Assembly (NCBI GenBank): GCA_016791105.1
Contig: JAEUNM010000146.1
Coordinates: 1-55,821, forward strand
Direction of reading: 5' to 3'
Origin: Rhodocyclaceae bacterium
GTDB lineage: Bacteria; Pseudomonadota; Gammaproteobacteria; Burkholderiales; Rhodocyclaceae
Length of the DNA stretch: 55,821 bases
Below are positions 1-7,671 of this stretch, one piece after another. The translations under genes were made by a program, and so were the position numbers. Each line of letters begins with the position of its first letter. Within the stretch, counting starts at the first letter, position 1. The notes beneath the pieces were generated by a model. It saw only the letters and a list, made by a program, of their open reading frames with translations, was not told the DNA's origin and ran no database searches.

Positions 1-53
1 CCGTCCTCATCGAGGGCAAAAGCTACCGCATGAAGGATCAGATCGAACCTTGA
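1..53 (+). CDS. 3' end of a probable IS21-type IstB ATPase (partial)
   Basis: The third frame is open from the left edge to a TGA at 51-53 and encodes 16 residues reading VLIEGKSYRMKDQIEP. IstB helper ATPases of IS21-family elements often end in a short strand of the form 'h-x-G-x-SYR-h-K', which this resembles. Only the C-terminal tail is visible, so the family call is a resemblance and not a domain match. If right, an IS21-like element lies just left of the window. Confidence 0.4.
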   Translation, partial: VLIEGKSYRMKDQIEP

Positions 54-387
54 TCCGCTCCAGACGCCCAGCTCCACGGCCATACACCCTGACGGATTTC
101 AAAACGCCTAAATTCGTCGGAATTCGGGCTGTCGGCCACACTTGCGGCAGCGCCTCGCCGAGAGATATTGCATGGGCTCCCGATCACTACCGGGGCTCGT
201 GGAAAATCGGGGTCGACGGCACCGCGCATGTTGCCAACGAGCTGGCTCCAGTTTCCAGCTTTTCGAAATACTGAGGATTTGCGCAAGCCGAGTGAAGATA
301 GGCGTGGTCCCGGCAAATACCATACGGCCCCAACGCATGAGCTTACTTAGGCCAGTCCCTAGATTTTCGGAACCGCCAAAATGAAAC
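54..387. other. Intergenic, no gene seen
   Basis: Overlapping short frames on both strands have no recognisable protein character. If the left-edge frame is an istB gene, the terminal inverted repeat of that element should lie in the first part of this stretch, but I could not identify it without its partner end. Confidence 0.5.
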
Positions 388-423
388 GCCCGGAACCTGG
401 GTGTGGCCTCAGGTACTCCGGGC
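388..423 (-). terminator. Probable intrinsic terminator of the OmpA-like gene
   Basis: Arms GCCCGGA (388-394) and TCCGGGC (417-423) pair, with an inner pairing CCTG/CAGG (396-399 with 410-413). Read on the minus strand, the hairpin is followed by the T-rich run GTTTCATTTT. It lies about 45 bases past the stop of the OmpA-like gene. Confidence 0.6.
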
Positions 424-467
424 GGCTGTCCGAGCGCCCGAGCGGGCACCCGAGTGTTCTACAACGG

Positions 468-1010
468 CTACTTCTTCGGTTCGCGCACGAATTCGACGCG
501 ACGATTTTCCACGCTGTACGGCGCCTCCGGATTTTTGAGCTGATCCTTGCCTACGCCAACCGCTTCGAAAACTTGTGGATCGAACGCATAGTTTGCAACC
601 AGGTAATTCTGGACCTCATATGCGCGCCGCTTCGACAACTGGAGGTTCAGCGAGTCGGACCCCAACGCATCCGTATGCCCGACGATACGCAGCGCGCGCG
701 ACGGCATGGCACGACCGCGCAGGGATGAGCCAAATTTGTCCAGCCACGCCTTCGATTCAGGCGTCAATTGTGCCGAACCGGACGCAAACGTGAGCGGCAC
801 GTCACGCTTCACACTGATCGAAACGGCGGACTGGCACTGAATGTTCGGGTTGTATTCCCGCTCCGGACAGTTGTCTTCCGGGAAAAATTCGGCGGCCACC
901 GCGGCGCCATCAGACGCGTCAATTGCTGACCCATCGGCTGCCATCGAAAAGCCCGAATAGAACCCGCAAATAAGCATTGCCACAGCCAATTGTTTGCCCA
1001 CTGTCGTCAT
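468..1010 (-). CDS. OmpA-family peptidoglycan-associating protein
   Basis: A 180-residue protein with an N-terminal signal peptide (MTTVGKQLAVAMLICGFYSG, cleavage likely after the following SMAA). The C-terminal half is an OmpA-like peptidoglycan-binding domain: VPLTFASGSAQLTPES, then IVGHTDALGSDSLNLQLSKR, and the closing NRRVEF motif. It should be periplasmic and tether to peptidoglycan; it is too short to carry an outer-membrane barrel, and no lipobox is evident. The start at 1010 is chosen because GGAGG lies just upstream, whereas an in-frame ATG 12 codons earlier has no ribosome site. A terminator hairpin follows. Confidence 0.85.
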   Translation of the reverse strand: MTTVGKQLAVAMLICGFYSGFSMAADGSAIDASDGAAVAAEFFPEDNCPEREYNPNIQCQSAVSISVKRDVPLTFASGSAQLTPESKAWLDKFGSSLRGRAMPSRALRIVGHTDALGSDSLNLQLSKRRAYEVQNYLVANYAFDPQVFEAVGVGKDQLKNPEAPYSVENRRVEFVREPKK

Positions 1011-1555
1011 GATTACCTCCATCAGCAATTGGTGACCAGTGCCCACTGCTCACCACCTTGAATTTTAGGGCTCAAACACGGCAATTGCACGTGTGTCGCA
1101 CCGGAGAATCGGCCTAGTCCATACCGGCTAGTCCCATTTGGGGTTCTACACGAACCATGGCTATGGAGCCGTGAATTCGTCCACGCTGCAACTGGAAATG
1201 CGGCCTCGCGATGCAGGAACAGTCGAATTCGACACGAACTGCAGGGACCAGCGCAAGCCTGCGCACCCAAATCCGCCTGCCCATGCCTTCCCTGGCCGGC
1301 GAGTCGAGCGCAACCACACTGTGACCGAAACCCGAAACCCGAAGCCCGAATGTCGAATGGCTCAAACCCCAGTCAGTCTAGTGGATTCGAAACTGAAGAT
1401 CTAGAGTTTGTTTAAATTCCAAGGGCACAATGGTTTTCCCGAGCGGTGGGGAGATCGGAAACTATCATCCCCGCAAGGGAAACGGGCACATGCTGCCCCC
1501 AAGCGCTCATACGAGCAGGCCAGCAGGGGGCGTGCATCAAGCCCGAATGTGCGCC
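1011..1555. other. Intergenic, short tandem repeat only
   Basis: No convincing gene. It contains a short 7-base tandem array, CCGAAAC CCGAAAC CCGAAGC CCGAATG at 1325-1352, close to the right side of the gap. The stretch should hold the promoter of the OmpA-like gene, read leftward, but I could not fix it. Confidence 0.5.
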
Positions 1556-2965
1556 CTAACGCCCTTTTGACTTGAGCGTCGGCGGTGGCGTGTAGCCGGC
1601 TTCCTGATATAGACCGCGATAGCGTGCTGCTTCCAGATCGCGTTTGCGCGCCGAGAAATTTTCGAACGCCCTGTAGGCCGCAATCCCATTTTTTTGCGCA
1701 GCCGCCACACGCAGCCAGGCAAGTTCCATATCCGCATTCGCGGCAATGCCTTGGCCGCCCTGTTGGTAAATGTCGGCGATCGCCAGCGAGGCATAGCTGT
1801 CACCATCGCGCAGCGCTTTTGCAACCAATTCTCCCAACTTGTCGATATCCCGCAGGGGCCGTGAGGGAGTTATGTCCAGGCCGGCTTCGTCCAGCGCATC
1901 CGCGGTCTGCTTCGCGCGTTCGAGCTGGCGGCGGGCAAGTTCGTCGAATTTGCTGTCCGGGTTGCGTTTGAGAAATTGTTCGATGCTCGCGATCACCTGC
2001 TCCGGAATAAAGTTGCTGCGCAGGCCTTCCCAGTCTGCGTCGAGTCCGGATGCTGCGCCGCCATCCTTGCGGCGCTCACGCGAGCCCTGAAAATTCAGTG
2101 CGGAAGGCCAGTCTGGGGCAGGCACCACTTCGGGCTCCTGTGGGCGGCACTTTTTGTCTGCGACGCAGCGGGCAAACCAGTCTTCGCGCAGCATGGACTG
2201 CGGCACCCTTACCTGTAAGGTCGTGAAGAACTCGCTGATGGGCCGGTCAAGCTCAAATTTCCGGAACTCTGTTACAAATGCGTCGCTGAAGTACGAAAGG
2301 CGCTCTTTTATTCGAAGGTTTAATGCGGATCGGCCCGGAGCGGCGGAATAAGTCACCAGACAGCCGGGTGGAGCCGTAGCCTGATTCATGGTACCCGCGC
2401 CGCCTCGACCGGGCGTTGCACTACTACGGCAACAATCGAGTACGAGGATGCGCCCTGCCCCGGTTTGTGTCGCAAACCGCGGAAACACATCGCGGTCCAG
2501 CGAAATCCATTGATCTTCGGCGACGCGCATGGTTTCGGAATTGCCGGGCAAAAGGTAGTTTTTGCCATCGACCTGGGTACCGTGGCCGAAAAAATAAAAC
2601 ATGCCCAGCGCGTCGGGCTCGTTGTTGAGACGCTGGACGAAGCGATCGATCTCGGCCCGGCTAGCCTTGACATCCAGGTCGAAACCGCCGGTCGTTTGGA
2701 ATCCTCGTTGTTCCAACACCTCGGTTACCTGGTGCAGCACCGTGTCGCCATTGACGAAGCTTTCGGTTTCGGGCCGGTAAGAGCTGTTACTGAATACGAG
2801 GGCGTAAAGCTTGCCCTTGCGCTCCTGCGCCCTTAATGCGCCGCCGGCCATTGCCATTAATGGCAGGCTGGCCGCGCAACGCAGGAAAGCGCGGCGTGAT
2901 TTTCGCGCGAGCTGCTTGGGACCAGCCGCAATGTTATTTCTGGAAATAGAAAAATCGGGATGCAT
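1556..2965 (-). CDS. Tat-exported caspase-like (C14/metacaspase-type) peptidase
   Basis: A 469-residue protein. Residues 20-47 form a twin-arginine signal (SRRAFLR followed by a hydrophobic stretch and ALRAQ). A caspase p20-like domain follows: ALVFSNSSY, the helix VNGDTVLHQVTEVLEQRGF, the His motif FYFFGHGTQ (H128) and the Cys motif LVLDCCRSS (C179 in the DxCR position). The His-Cys dyad is intact. The C-terminal third is helical and ends in a region resembling Sel1-type repeats (DGDSYASLAIADIYQQGGQGI, then AWLRVAAAQ). The start at 2965 is preferred over longer frames because it places the signal peptide at the N terminus and has GAAGGG upstream. Substrate and role are unknown; peptidases of this fold appear in bacterial stress, death and signalling systems. 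Confidence 0.8.
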   Translation of the reverse strand: MHPDFSISRNNIAAGPKQLARKSRRAFLRCAASLPLMAMAGGALRAQERKGKLYALVFSNSSYRPETESFVNGDTVLHQVTEVLEQRGFQTTGGFDLDVKASRAEIDRFVQRLNNEPDALGMFYFFGHGTQVDGKNYLLPGNSETMRVAEDQWISLDRDVFPRFATQTGAGRILVLDCCRSSATPGRGGAGTMNQATAPPGCLVTYSAAPGRSALNLRIKERLSYFSDAFVTEFRKFELDRPISEFFTTLQVRVPQSMLREDWFARCVADKKCRPQEPEVVPAPDWPSALNFQGSRERRKDGGAASGLDADWEGLRSNFIPEQVIASIEQFLKRNPDSKFDELARRQLERAKQTADALDEAGLDITPSRPLRDIDKLGELVAKALRDGDSYASLAIADIYQQGGQGIAANADMELAWLRVAAAQKNGIAAYRAFENFSARKRDLEAARYRGLYQEAGYTPPPTLKSKGR

Positions 2966-3313
2966 GAAGGCCCTTCGTATTCCGCAACGCGATGGACAGT
3001 TCGGCGTGCCGGCCGCGCTCCCGGCGAAAAAGCAAATTGCCGGCCGAACGCCGCAATTATGACTTGTCTCCGCGGCGCCGGGTTGAATGCCCGCTGCCAT
3101 AGCCGCGCTATTCGAAGGACGGCGCCTCGCTGCGCAATGCCAAGCCAAAAAATCTAAAAAAATGCTTCGATGCACCATATGGCATGGTGCCAGAAGATTG
3201 GAAATACCGCGCCGATCGCAGCGCCGGCACGGGGGGCTGGCGCCAGGGACCAAGCCTCAGCCCTGGCGTGGGATTGAGGTACTTGCCCACTGGCGAATGT
3301 TCGATTTGTTTTG
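2966..3313. other. Divergent intergenic region with a perfect inverted repeat
   Basis: This gap separates the caspase-like gene (leftward) from the rubrerythrin operon (rightward). It has no gene. The arms GCACCAT (3172-3178) and ATGGTGC (3184-3190) form a perfect 7-base inverted repeat around a 5-base centre, and an A-rich run lies just before it. It could be an operator or a small hairpin. Confidence 0.4.
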
Positions 3314-3314
3314 T

Positions 3315-3369
3315 CTATCGCATCGATAGAAACAATCGATTTGAGCGATCGTGATGCGATCGGTACGAT
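3315..3369 (+). promoter_or_regulatory. OxyR-like operator and sigma-70 promoter for rubrerythrin
   Basis: Five tetranucleotides recur at exact 11-base steps: CTAT 3315-3318, ATAG 3326-3329, CGAT 3337-3340, ATCG 3348-3351 and ATCG 3359-3362. OxyR contacts four such elements (ATAG-N7-CTAT-N7-ATAG-N7-CTAT) on successive helical turns, so the spacing fits exactly and the bases fit partly. A perfect inverted repeat TCTATCG-N3-CGATAGA (3314-3330) is included. The -35 TTGAGC (3341-3346) and -10 TACGAT (3364-3369) are 17 bases apart, placing the operator just upstream of and over the -35, as for an activator. OxyR itself is not in the window. Confidence 0.55.
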
Positions 3370-3406
3370 GCAGCCCATGTTCAACACGCAACGCAGGAGC
3401 AAAACC

Positions 3407-3898
3407 ATGGGAACCAGCAATCAAACCCTCTCGGCGACCATCAAGAATCTTGAAGCGGCATTTGCCGGCGAATCGATGGCGCACATCAAGTACCGCTATT
3501 TCGCCAAGCTGGCGCGTGCGGCCGGCGACGAAGCGACGGCGCGCGTGTTCGAAGAAACCGCGGACCAGGAAGTGATGCACGCCTTCGGGCACCTGGACTT
3601 GTTGTTCCCGGCGGCGCAAATGAGCCCGGCGCGTTGCCTCGAAATGGCGATCGAGGGCGAAACTTACGAATACACCGAAATGTACCCGGCGTTCCGCCAC
3701 GCGGCGGTGGCCGAAGGCAACGCCGCGGCGGTGGCCGAAATCGACGAGCAGATCGCGGAATCGCGCGAGCACGCCCAGCGTTTCGCGGCCACGCTGGAAA
3801 AGGCGGCCAAGCGCTTCGCCGCGCTGGCAAAAGTCGAAGAGCGCCACGCCAACCAGTATCGCGCGCACTTGAACCGCGTCGAAGCGGCCGCGGCCTGA
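3407..3898 (+). CDS. rbr: Rubrerythrin (diiron domain only)
   Basis: A 163-residue ferritin-like diiron peroxidase expected to reduce hydrogen peroxide in the cytoplasm using electrons from rubredoxin. Iron-ligand helices are visible: GESMAHIKY, EETADQEVMHAFGH, EGETYEYTEMYPAF and AESREHAQRF, in the order expected for the family. Many rubrerythrins carry a C-terminal rubredoxin domain; this one ends at the diiron domain, and a separate rubredoxin gene follows 35 bases later, so the two likely work as a pair. The start at 3407 has AGGAG upstream; an earlier in-frame start would fall inside the promoter. Regulation by peroxide through the upstream OxyR-like site is likely. Confidence 0.92.
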   Translation: MGTSNQTLSATIKNLEAAFAGESMAHIKYRYFAKLARAAGDEATARVFEETADQEVMHAFGHLDLLFPAAQMSPARCLEMAIEGETYEYTEMYPAFRHAAVAEGNAAAVAEIDEQIAESREHAQRFAATLEKAAKRFAALAKVEERHANQYRAHLNRVEAAAA

Positions 3899-3933
3899 AC
3901 CCGAACACTTACTGACCAAACCTGGAGCAAAAC

Positions 3934-4107
3934 ATGAAAACCTGGCAATGCATCATCTGTGGCTACATTTACGACGAAACGCAAGGCGATCCCGAACACG
4001 GCATCGCAGCCGGCACGCGCTGGGAAGAGGTACCGGAAGACTGGTCCTGCCCCGATTGCGGCGTCGCCAAGGCTGACTTCGAAATGGCCGAGCTGGCCGA
4101 CGTCTGA
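3934..4107 (+). CDS. Rubredoxin
   Basis: A 57-residue one-iron electron carrier. It has the two iron-binding knuckles C6-I-I-C9-G-Y and C39-P-D-C42-G, the aromatic residues W4, Y11, Y13, W30 and W37, and the usual length of 50-60 residues. The sequence GGAGC lies about eight bases before the ATG. It follows the rubrerythrin gene closely and almost certainly shares its transcript, supplying electrons to the diiron site. Its own reductase is not nearby. Confidence 0.93.
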   Translation: MKTWQCIICGYIYDETQGDPEHGIAAGTRWEEVPEDWSCPDCGVAKADFEMAELADV

Positions 4108-4152
4108 CCGACTGCAGCGCGCCGGCAGTCCGCGCCGGCGCACCCACCCGAA

Positions 4153-4192
4153 ACCCCGCCCCCCGCGTGCGCGAAAGCACGCCCGGGGGCGG
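4153..4192 (+). terminator. Strong GC hairpin after rubredoxin
   Basis: GCGTGC (4165-4170) and GCACGC (4177-4182) close a GCGAAA loop, and flanking C-rich and G-rich runs (CCGCCCCC against GGGGGCGG) extend the stem with a small bulge. No T-run follows, so it may act as a weak or Rho-assisted terminator or an mRNA-end stabiliser. It lies about 50 bases after the rubredoxin stop. Confidence 0.45.
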
Positions 4193-4294
4193 TAGCCGTT
4201 CACGCTGTCACAAATCTGCTGGCGGCAAGTGCTATCAACTATCCGCAGCAGGATCCGATAAGGCATTGGTTGCATTAGCCAGGTGTCTTTCGCG

Positions 4295-5578
4295 ATGTCC
4301 GTCGAACAGGCCGAATATTTCGTTCCCCCGGAGTGCCTGTGCATAGGTTTGTACATACACGTGGGTTTGCCGTGGACTTGCCATCCATTCGGCATGAACA
4401 GTTTCAAAATCAAGACCGAAGACCAGATACGCCAGTTGCGCGCGCTCAATGTGGCGGGGTTTCAGTTCGATCCGGCCCGCAGTGATACGGTGCCACCCAA
4501 TCTGCCGGTGGCGCCGAATGCCCGTGCTGCCGCCGGCCAGGCGGTATTTCCAGGCGATGCGGCGGAATTCGAATCAAAACGTCGACGGGCGGCGCAAATC
4601 GCCGAGCGGCGCACGCGCATACGCAAAATAGAAAAAGCCCTGGTCGAAGCCGGCACGGTAATGCGCAATGTGAGCCGCAACCTTCTGGCCCGGCCGGTCG
4701 AATGTCTGCAGGAAGCCGGCGCCCTGGTTGACGAAATGGTGCGCGCCTTCCTGGAACAACCGGAAGTGTCGCTGCACGTGCTGGCCGACAAGAGCGGTGG
4801 CGAAGAACTGTATTACCACGGCCTCAATACCTCGATTCTGGCCATGATGGTGGCACGCGAACTGGAAATCGGCCCCGACGAATGCCGCCTGCTGGGCCTG
4901 GGCGCCCTGCTGCACGACATAGGCCTGGCCGACGTGCCCGACCGTGTGCGCCTGCGCACCGCAGACATGAACCACGCCGAGCGCGAAATGCGCAAGCTGC
5001 ACTGTGAATTCGGCCTGCGCATGGCGCGCCGCATAGGATTGCCCGCGCCCGTCCAGGACATCATCTTTGCACACCACGAAATGGCCGACGGCAGCGGCTA
5101 CCCGCGCGGCCTGCCCGGTTCGCAGACGCCGCCCCTGGCGCGCCTGGTGGCCCTGGTCAATTATTACGACAACCTGTGCAATCCGTCCGAAGTTACGCGC
5201 GCGCTCACGCCGCACGAGGCGCTGTCCTTCATGTTCGCCCAACGCCGCGGCAAATTCGATAGCCGGGCCCTGCAGGCGCTCATCCGCTGCCTGGGCGTCT
5301 ATCCGCCCGGCACCCTGGTGCGCCTGTCAAATGACGCCATCGCCATGGTCAGCTCGGTCAACCCGCACCGGCCGTTACGCCCCTGGGTGCTGGTCTATGA
5401 CGCGCAGGTGGCCAAGGAAGAGGCGCTCATGATCGATCTGGACCAGGAAAGCGACATCAATATCAGCACCGCCTTGCGCCCGGCGCAGTTGCCCGCGCAA
5501 ATATACGAATACCTCAGCCCCTGCCGCCGCATCACCTACTTTTTCGACGCGGATACGCCGCTGGGGGGCCGCTCGTGA
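4295..5578 (+). CDS. HD-GYP domain protein with DUF3391-type N terminus
   Basis: A 427-residue cytoplasmic protein. The N-terminal segment (VPPECLCIGLYIHVGLPWTCHPFGMNSFKIKTEDQ, given here only as position about 8-42) matches the DUF3391 region common before HD-GYP domains. The HD-GYP part has LLHDIGL, then FAHHEMADGSGYPRGLPG, the signature of the cyclic-di-GMP phosphodiesterase class; it probably hydrolyses c-di-GMP to GMP. The C-terminal 80 residues form a family-typical tail. ATG 4295 is chosen because AGGTG sits nine bases upstream; a GTG at 4283 is possible. It overlaps the next gene by GTGA, so the two are translationally coupled with a histidine kinase. Confidence 0.85.
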   Translation: MSVEQAEYFVPPECLCIGLYIHVGLPWTCHPFGMNSFKIKTEDQIRQLRALNVAGFQFDPARSDTVPPNLPVAPNARAAAGQAVFPGDAAEFESKRRRAAQIAERRTRIRKIEKALVEAGTVMRNVSRNLLARPVECLQEAGALVDEMVRAFLEQPEVSLHVLADKSGGEELYYHGLNTSILAMMVARELEIGPDECRLLGLGALLHDIGLADVPDRVRLRTADMNHAEREMRKLHCEFGLRMARRIGLPAPVQDIIFAHHEMADGSGYPRGLPGSQTPPLARLVALVNYYDNLCNPSEVTRALTPHEALSFMFAQRRGKFDSRALQALIRCLGVYPPGTLVRLSNDAIAMVSSVNPHRPLRPWVLVYDAQVAKEEALMIDLDQESDINISTALRPAQLPAQIYEYLSPCRRITYFFDADTPLGGRS

Positions 5579-7479
5579 GTTCCGCCGAATTGAAGTCCTT
5601 GCTGGCCGACTGCGCGCCCGACATGCTGCTGGCGGTGGACCCGACCGATCTGGAAATACGCGCCGCCAACCTCGTTGCCCTAGAACAATTGGGTTACAAG
5701 GAATCCGAACTGATAGGCCGCAGCATCCTGTCGGTGGACTGCGGCCTGGCCGACGTCATGTTCTGGGAAGAACTGCGCAACGGCGGCAAAGCCTCCTGCG
5801 AAGGCATGGAGGGCATCGTGCAGCGCGCCGATGGCACCCTGCTCGCCGTCACCAAAAGCGTGCACGAGCGGCACGGCTGGCTGGTGCTGTGCATGCGTGA
5901 CGTAAGTGCCGCCAAGCATCGCAACAACGAAGTCGCGCAGCTCACCGCGCGCTTGCGCGCCACACTGGACGCTACCTTCGACGGCATTCTGGTGCTGGCG
6001 ACCGACGGCAGCATCGTGAACATGAATGCCCGTTTCGCCGAAATGTGGCAACTGCCGGACGCGCTCATCCTGGCGCGCGACGATACCCAGCTATTTGCAT
6101 TCATGGCCGCCCAGGCGCAGGACGCCGTGGCCTACCGGGAGCGGCTGGAGGAAATCCATCCCTACGATGAAGCCGACAGTTTCGACGTGCTGGAACTGAG
6201 CGGCGAGCGGGTATTCGAGCGCAAATCGCGTCCCGCCATGCAGGGGAAGCAAATTACCGGACGGGTTTACTGCTTCACTGATGCCAGCGCACGGCATGCC
6301 GCCGAGCGCGAACTTGTCGCGGCGCGCGACGAAGCCCAGGCCGCCAGCCGTGCCAAAAGCGAATTTCTGACCCTGGTGTCGCACGAAGTGCGCACCCCGC
6401 TCAATGGCGTGCTGGGCATGGCCGAATTGCTGCAATCGACCGGCCTGGGCAGCGAGCAAAAGCACTATCTGGCCGCCATCCGCAGCAGCGGAGAAACCCT
6501 GCTCGGCATGATCAGCGACATACTCGACTACACGAATCTGGATTGCGGCCGCGTGCAACTGGACCAGTCGATTTTCGAACCGCGCGACGTGGTGGAGGAA
6601 TTGCGCGAAAAATTCACCGCCCGTGCCACCGAAAAGCGCCTGAGCTTTCGCGTTGAGATCGCCCCCGAGGTGCCCGCCGCGGTATGTGGCGACCGCCGCC
6701 GATTTACGCAGATACTGACTAAACTGCTCGACAACGCGATCAAATTTACCGACCGCGGCAGCGTGGAATTTTGCTTGAAGGTGGCCGAAAGAGCAGACAA
6801 GCGGGTGCACATCGAATGCCAGGTGCGCGATACCGGCATCGGTGTGGCGGGTGACCGCCTGCCCAAATTATTCCAGCCTTTCGTGACCGCGGATAATTCC
6901 CTCACGCGCCGCCACACCGGTACCGGCATGGGCCTCGCGCTGTGCCGCCTGTTGTGCGCGCACATGGGCGGTGACATCGCCGTGGATAGCGCGGCTGGCG
7001 CGGGCTCCACCTTTCACTGCCGGCTGCCTTTCGACCTGCCGGACCCTGCCACGACGCGAGTTTCCGGCGCTGTTTCCAACACCGTGCCGGTCGCTGGCGC
7101 CAGTCGCCCGGCGCTCATCGTCGAGCCGGATACCGCGCGGCGCGAACTGATCGTTGCGGCTCTGGCCAGTATCGGTGGGTTCCAGGTACGCGTCGCTGCC
7201 GACGCGCTCGAATGTCTCGAAATATCGTCGCAGGATCCGCAATCCCTGATTTTCATTGCTTCCAGCATGCATGGCCTGGACGGTAACGGTACTGCGCGCG
7301 CCCTGCGTGCCGCAGGCTGCCGCGCGCACATCATTTGCACTGGCGACGATGCCGAGGGCGCGCACGCCGCCGCTGTAACGGCCGGTGCGGACGACTTTCT
7401 GGCCGTCCCGCTGACCGGCCGCGCCGTGCGCTGTGCCGTGTCTCGATGGCAAAATTGTGACTCCGCGGCTTGCGCTTGA
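5575..7479 (+). CDS. PAS histidine kinase with degenerate receiver domain
   Basis: A 634-residue protein without membrane helices. Two PAS-like regions (about 5-110 and 125-235) precede a HisKA domain (LVSHEVRTPLNGVLGM, H270) and an intact HATPase domain (KLLDNAIKF, DTGIGV, GTGMGLAL). A C-terminal receiver-like domain (about 515-630) lacks key residues: the phospho-acceptor Asp is Ala (IFIASSMHGLDG, A562) and the conserved Lys is Val (FLAVPL, V611). It is therefore a hybrid kinase whose receiver cannot be phosphorylated in the usual way. The GTG start overlaps the stop of the HD-GYP gene, suggesting that the kinase and the c-di-GMP hydrolase are made together. Confidence 0.87.
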   Translation: MSSAELKSLLADCAPDMLLAVDPTDLEIRAANLVALEQLGYKESELIGRSILSVDCGLADVMFWEELRNGGKASCEGMEGIVQRADGTLLAVTKSVHERHGWLVLCMRDVSAAKHRNNEVAQLTARLRATLDATFDGILVLATDGSIVNMNARFAEMWQLPDALILARDDTQLFAFMAAQAQDAVAYRERLEEIHPYDEADSFDVLELSGERVFERKSRPAMQGKQITGRVYCFTDASARHAAERELVAARDEAQAASRAKSEFLTLVSHEVRTPLNGVLGMAELLQSTGLGSEQKHYLAAIRSSGETLLGMISDILDYTNLDCGRVQLDQSIFEPRDVVEELREKFTARATEKRLSFRVEIAPEVPAAVCGDRRRFTQILTKLLDNAIKFTDRGSVEFCLKVAERADKRVHIECQVRDTGIGVAGDRLPKLFQPFVTADNSLTRRHTGTGMGLALCRLLCAHMGGDIAVDSAAGAGSTFHCRLPFDLPDPATTRVSGAVSNTVPVAGASRPALIVEPDTARRELIVAALASIGGFQVRVAADALECLEISSQDPQSLIFIASSMHGLDGNGTARALRAAGCRAHIICTGDDAEGAHAAAVTAGADDFLAVPLTGRAVRCAVSRWQNCDSAACA

Positions 7480-7671
7480 AGTGAGGACTGGAAGCGCAAT
7501 TCGAAACGTCGTACCCTAAGGAACTTGCGCCGCGCAATGCAGAACAAAAGCGATGCGGAATCCGTCGACGAGGCCCAAGCTCCCAGCTGCCATGGATAAA
7601 GTAGCGCCCGACCCTCCGCAATACCGCGCCCCGGCACCGGTTGCACAAGGCGCCCTGATACCCAACCCGGC

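Noticed and set aside
1325..1352. Iteron-like origin
   Set aside because: Only four imperfect 7-base units and no replication gene nearby.
3257..3919. 220-residue minus-strand frame across rubrerythrin
   Set aside because: It is the shadow of the rubrerythrin gene and has low-complexity Arg/His composition.
4283..4294. GTG start for the HD-GYP gene
   Set aside because: It has no ribosome site, while ATG 4295 has AGGTG at a good distance.
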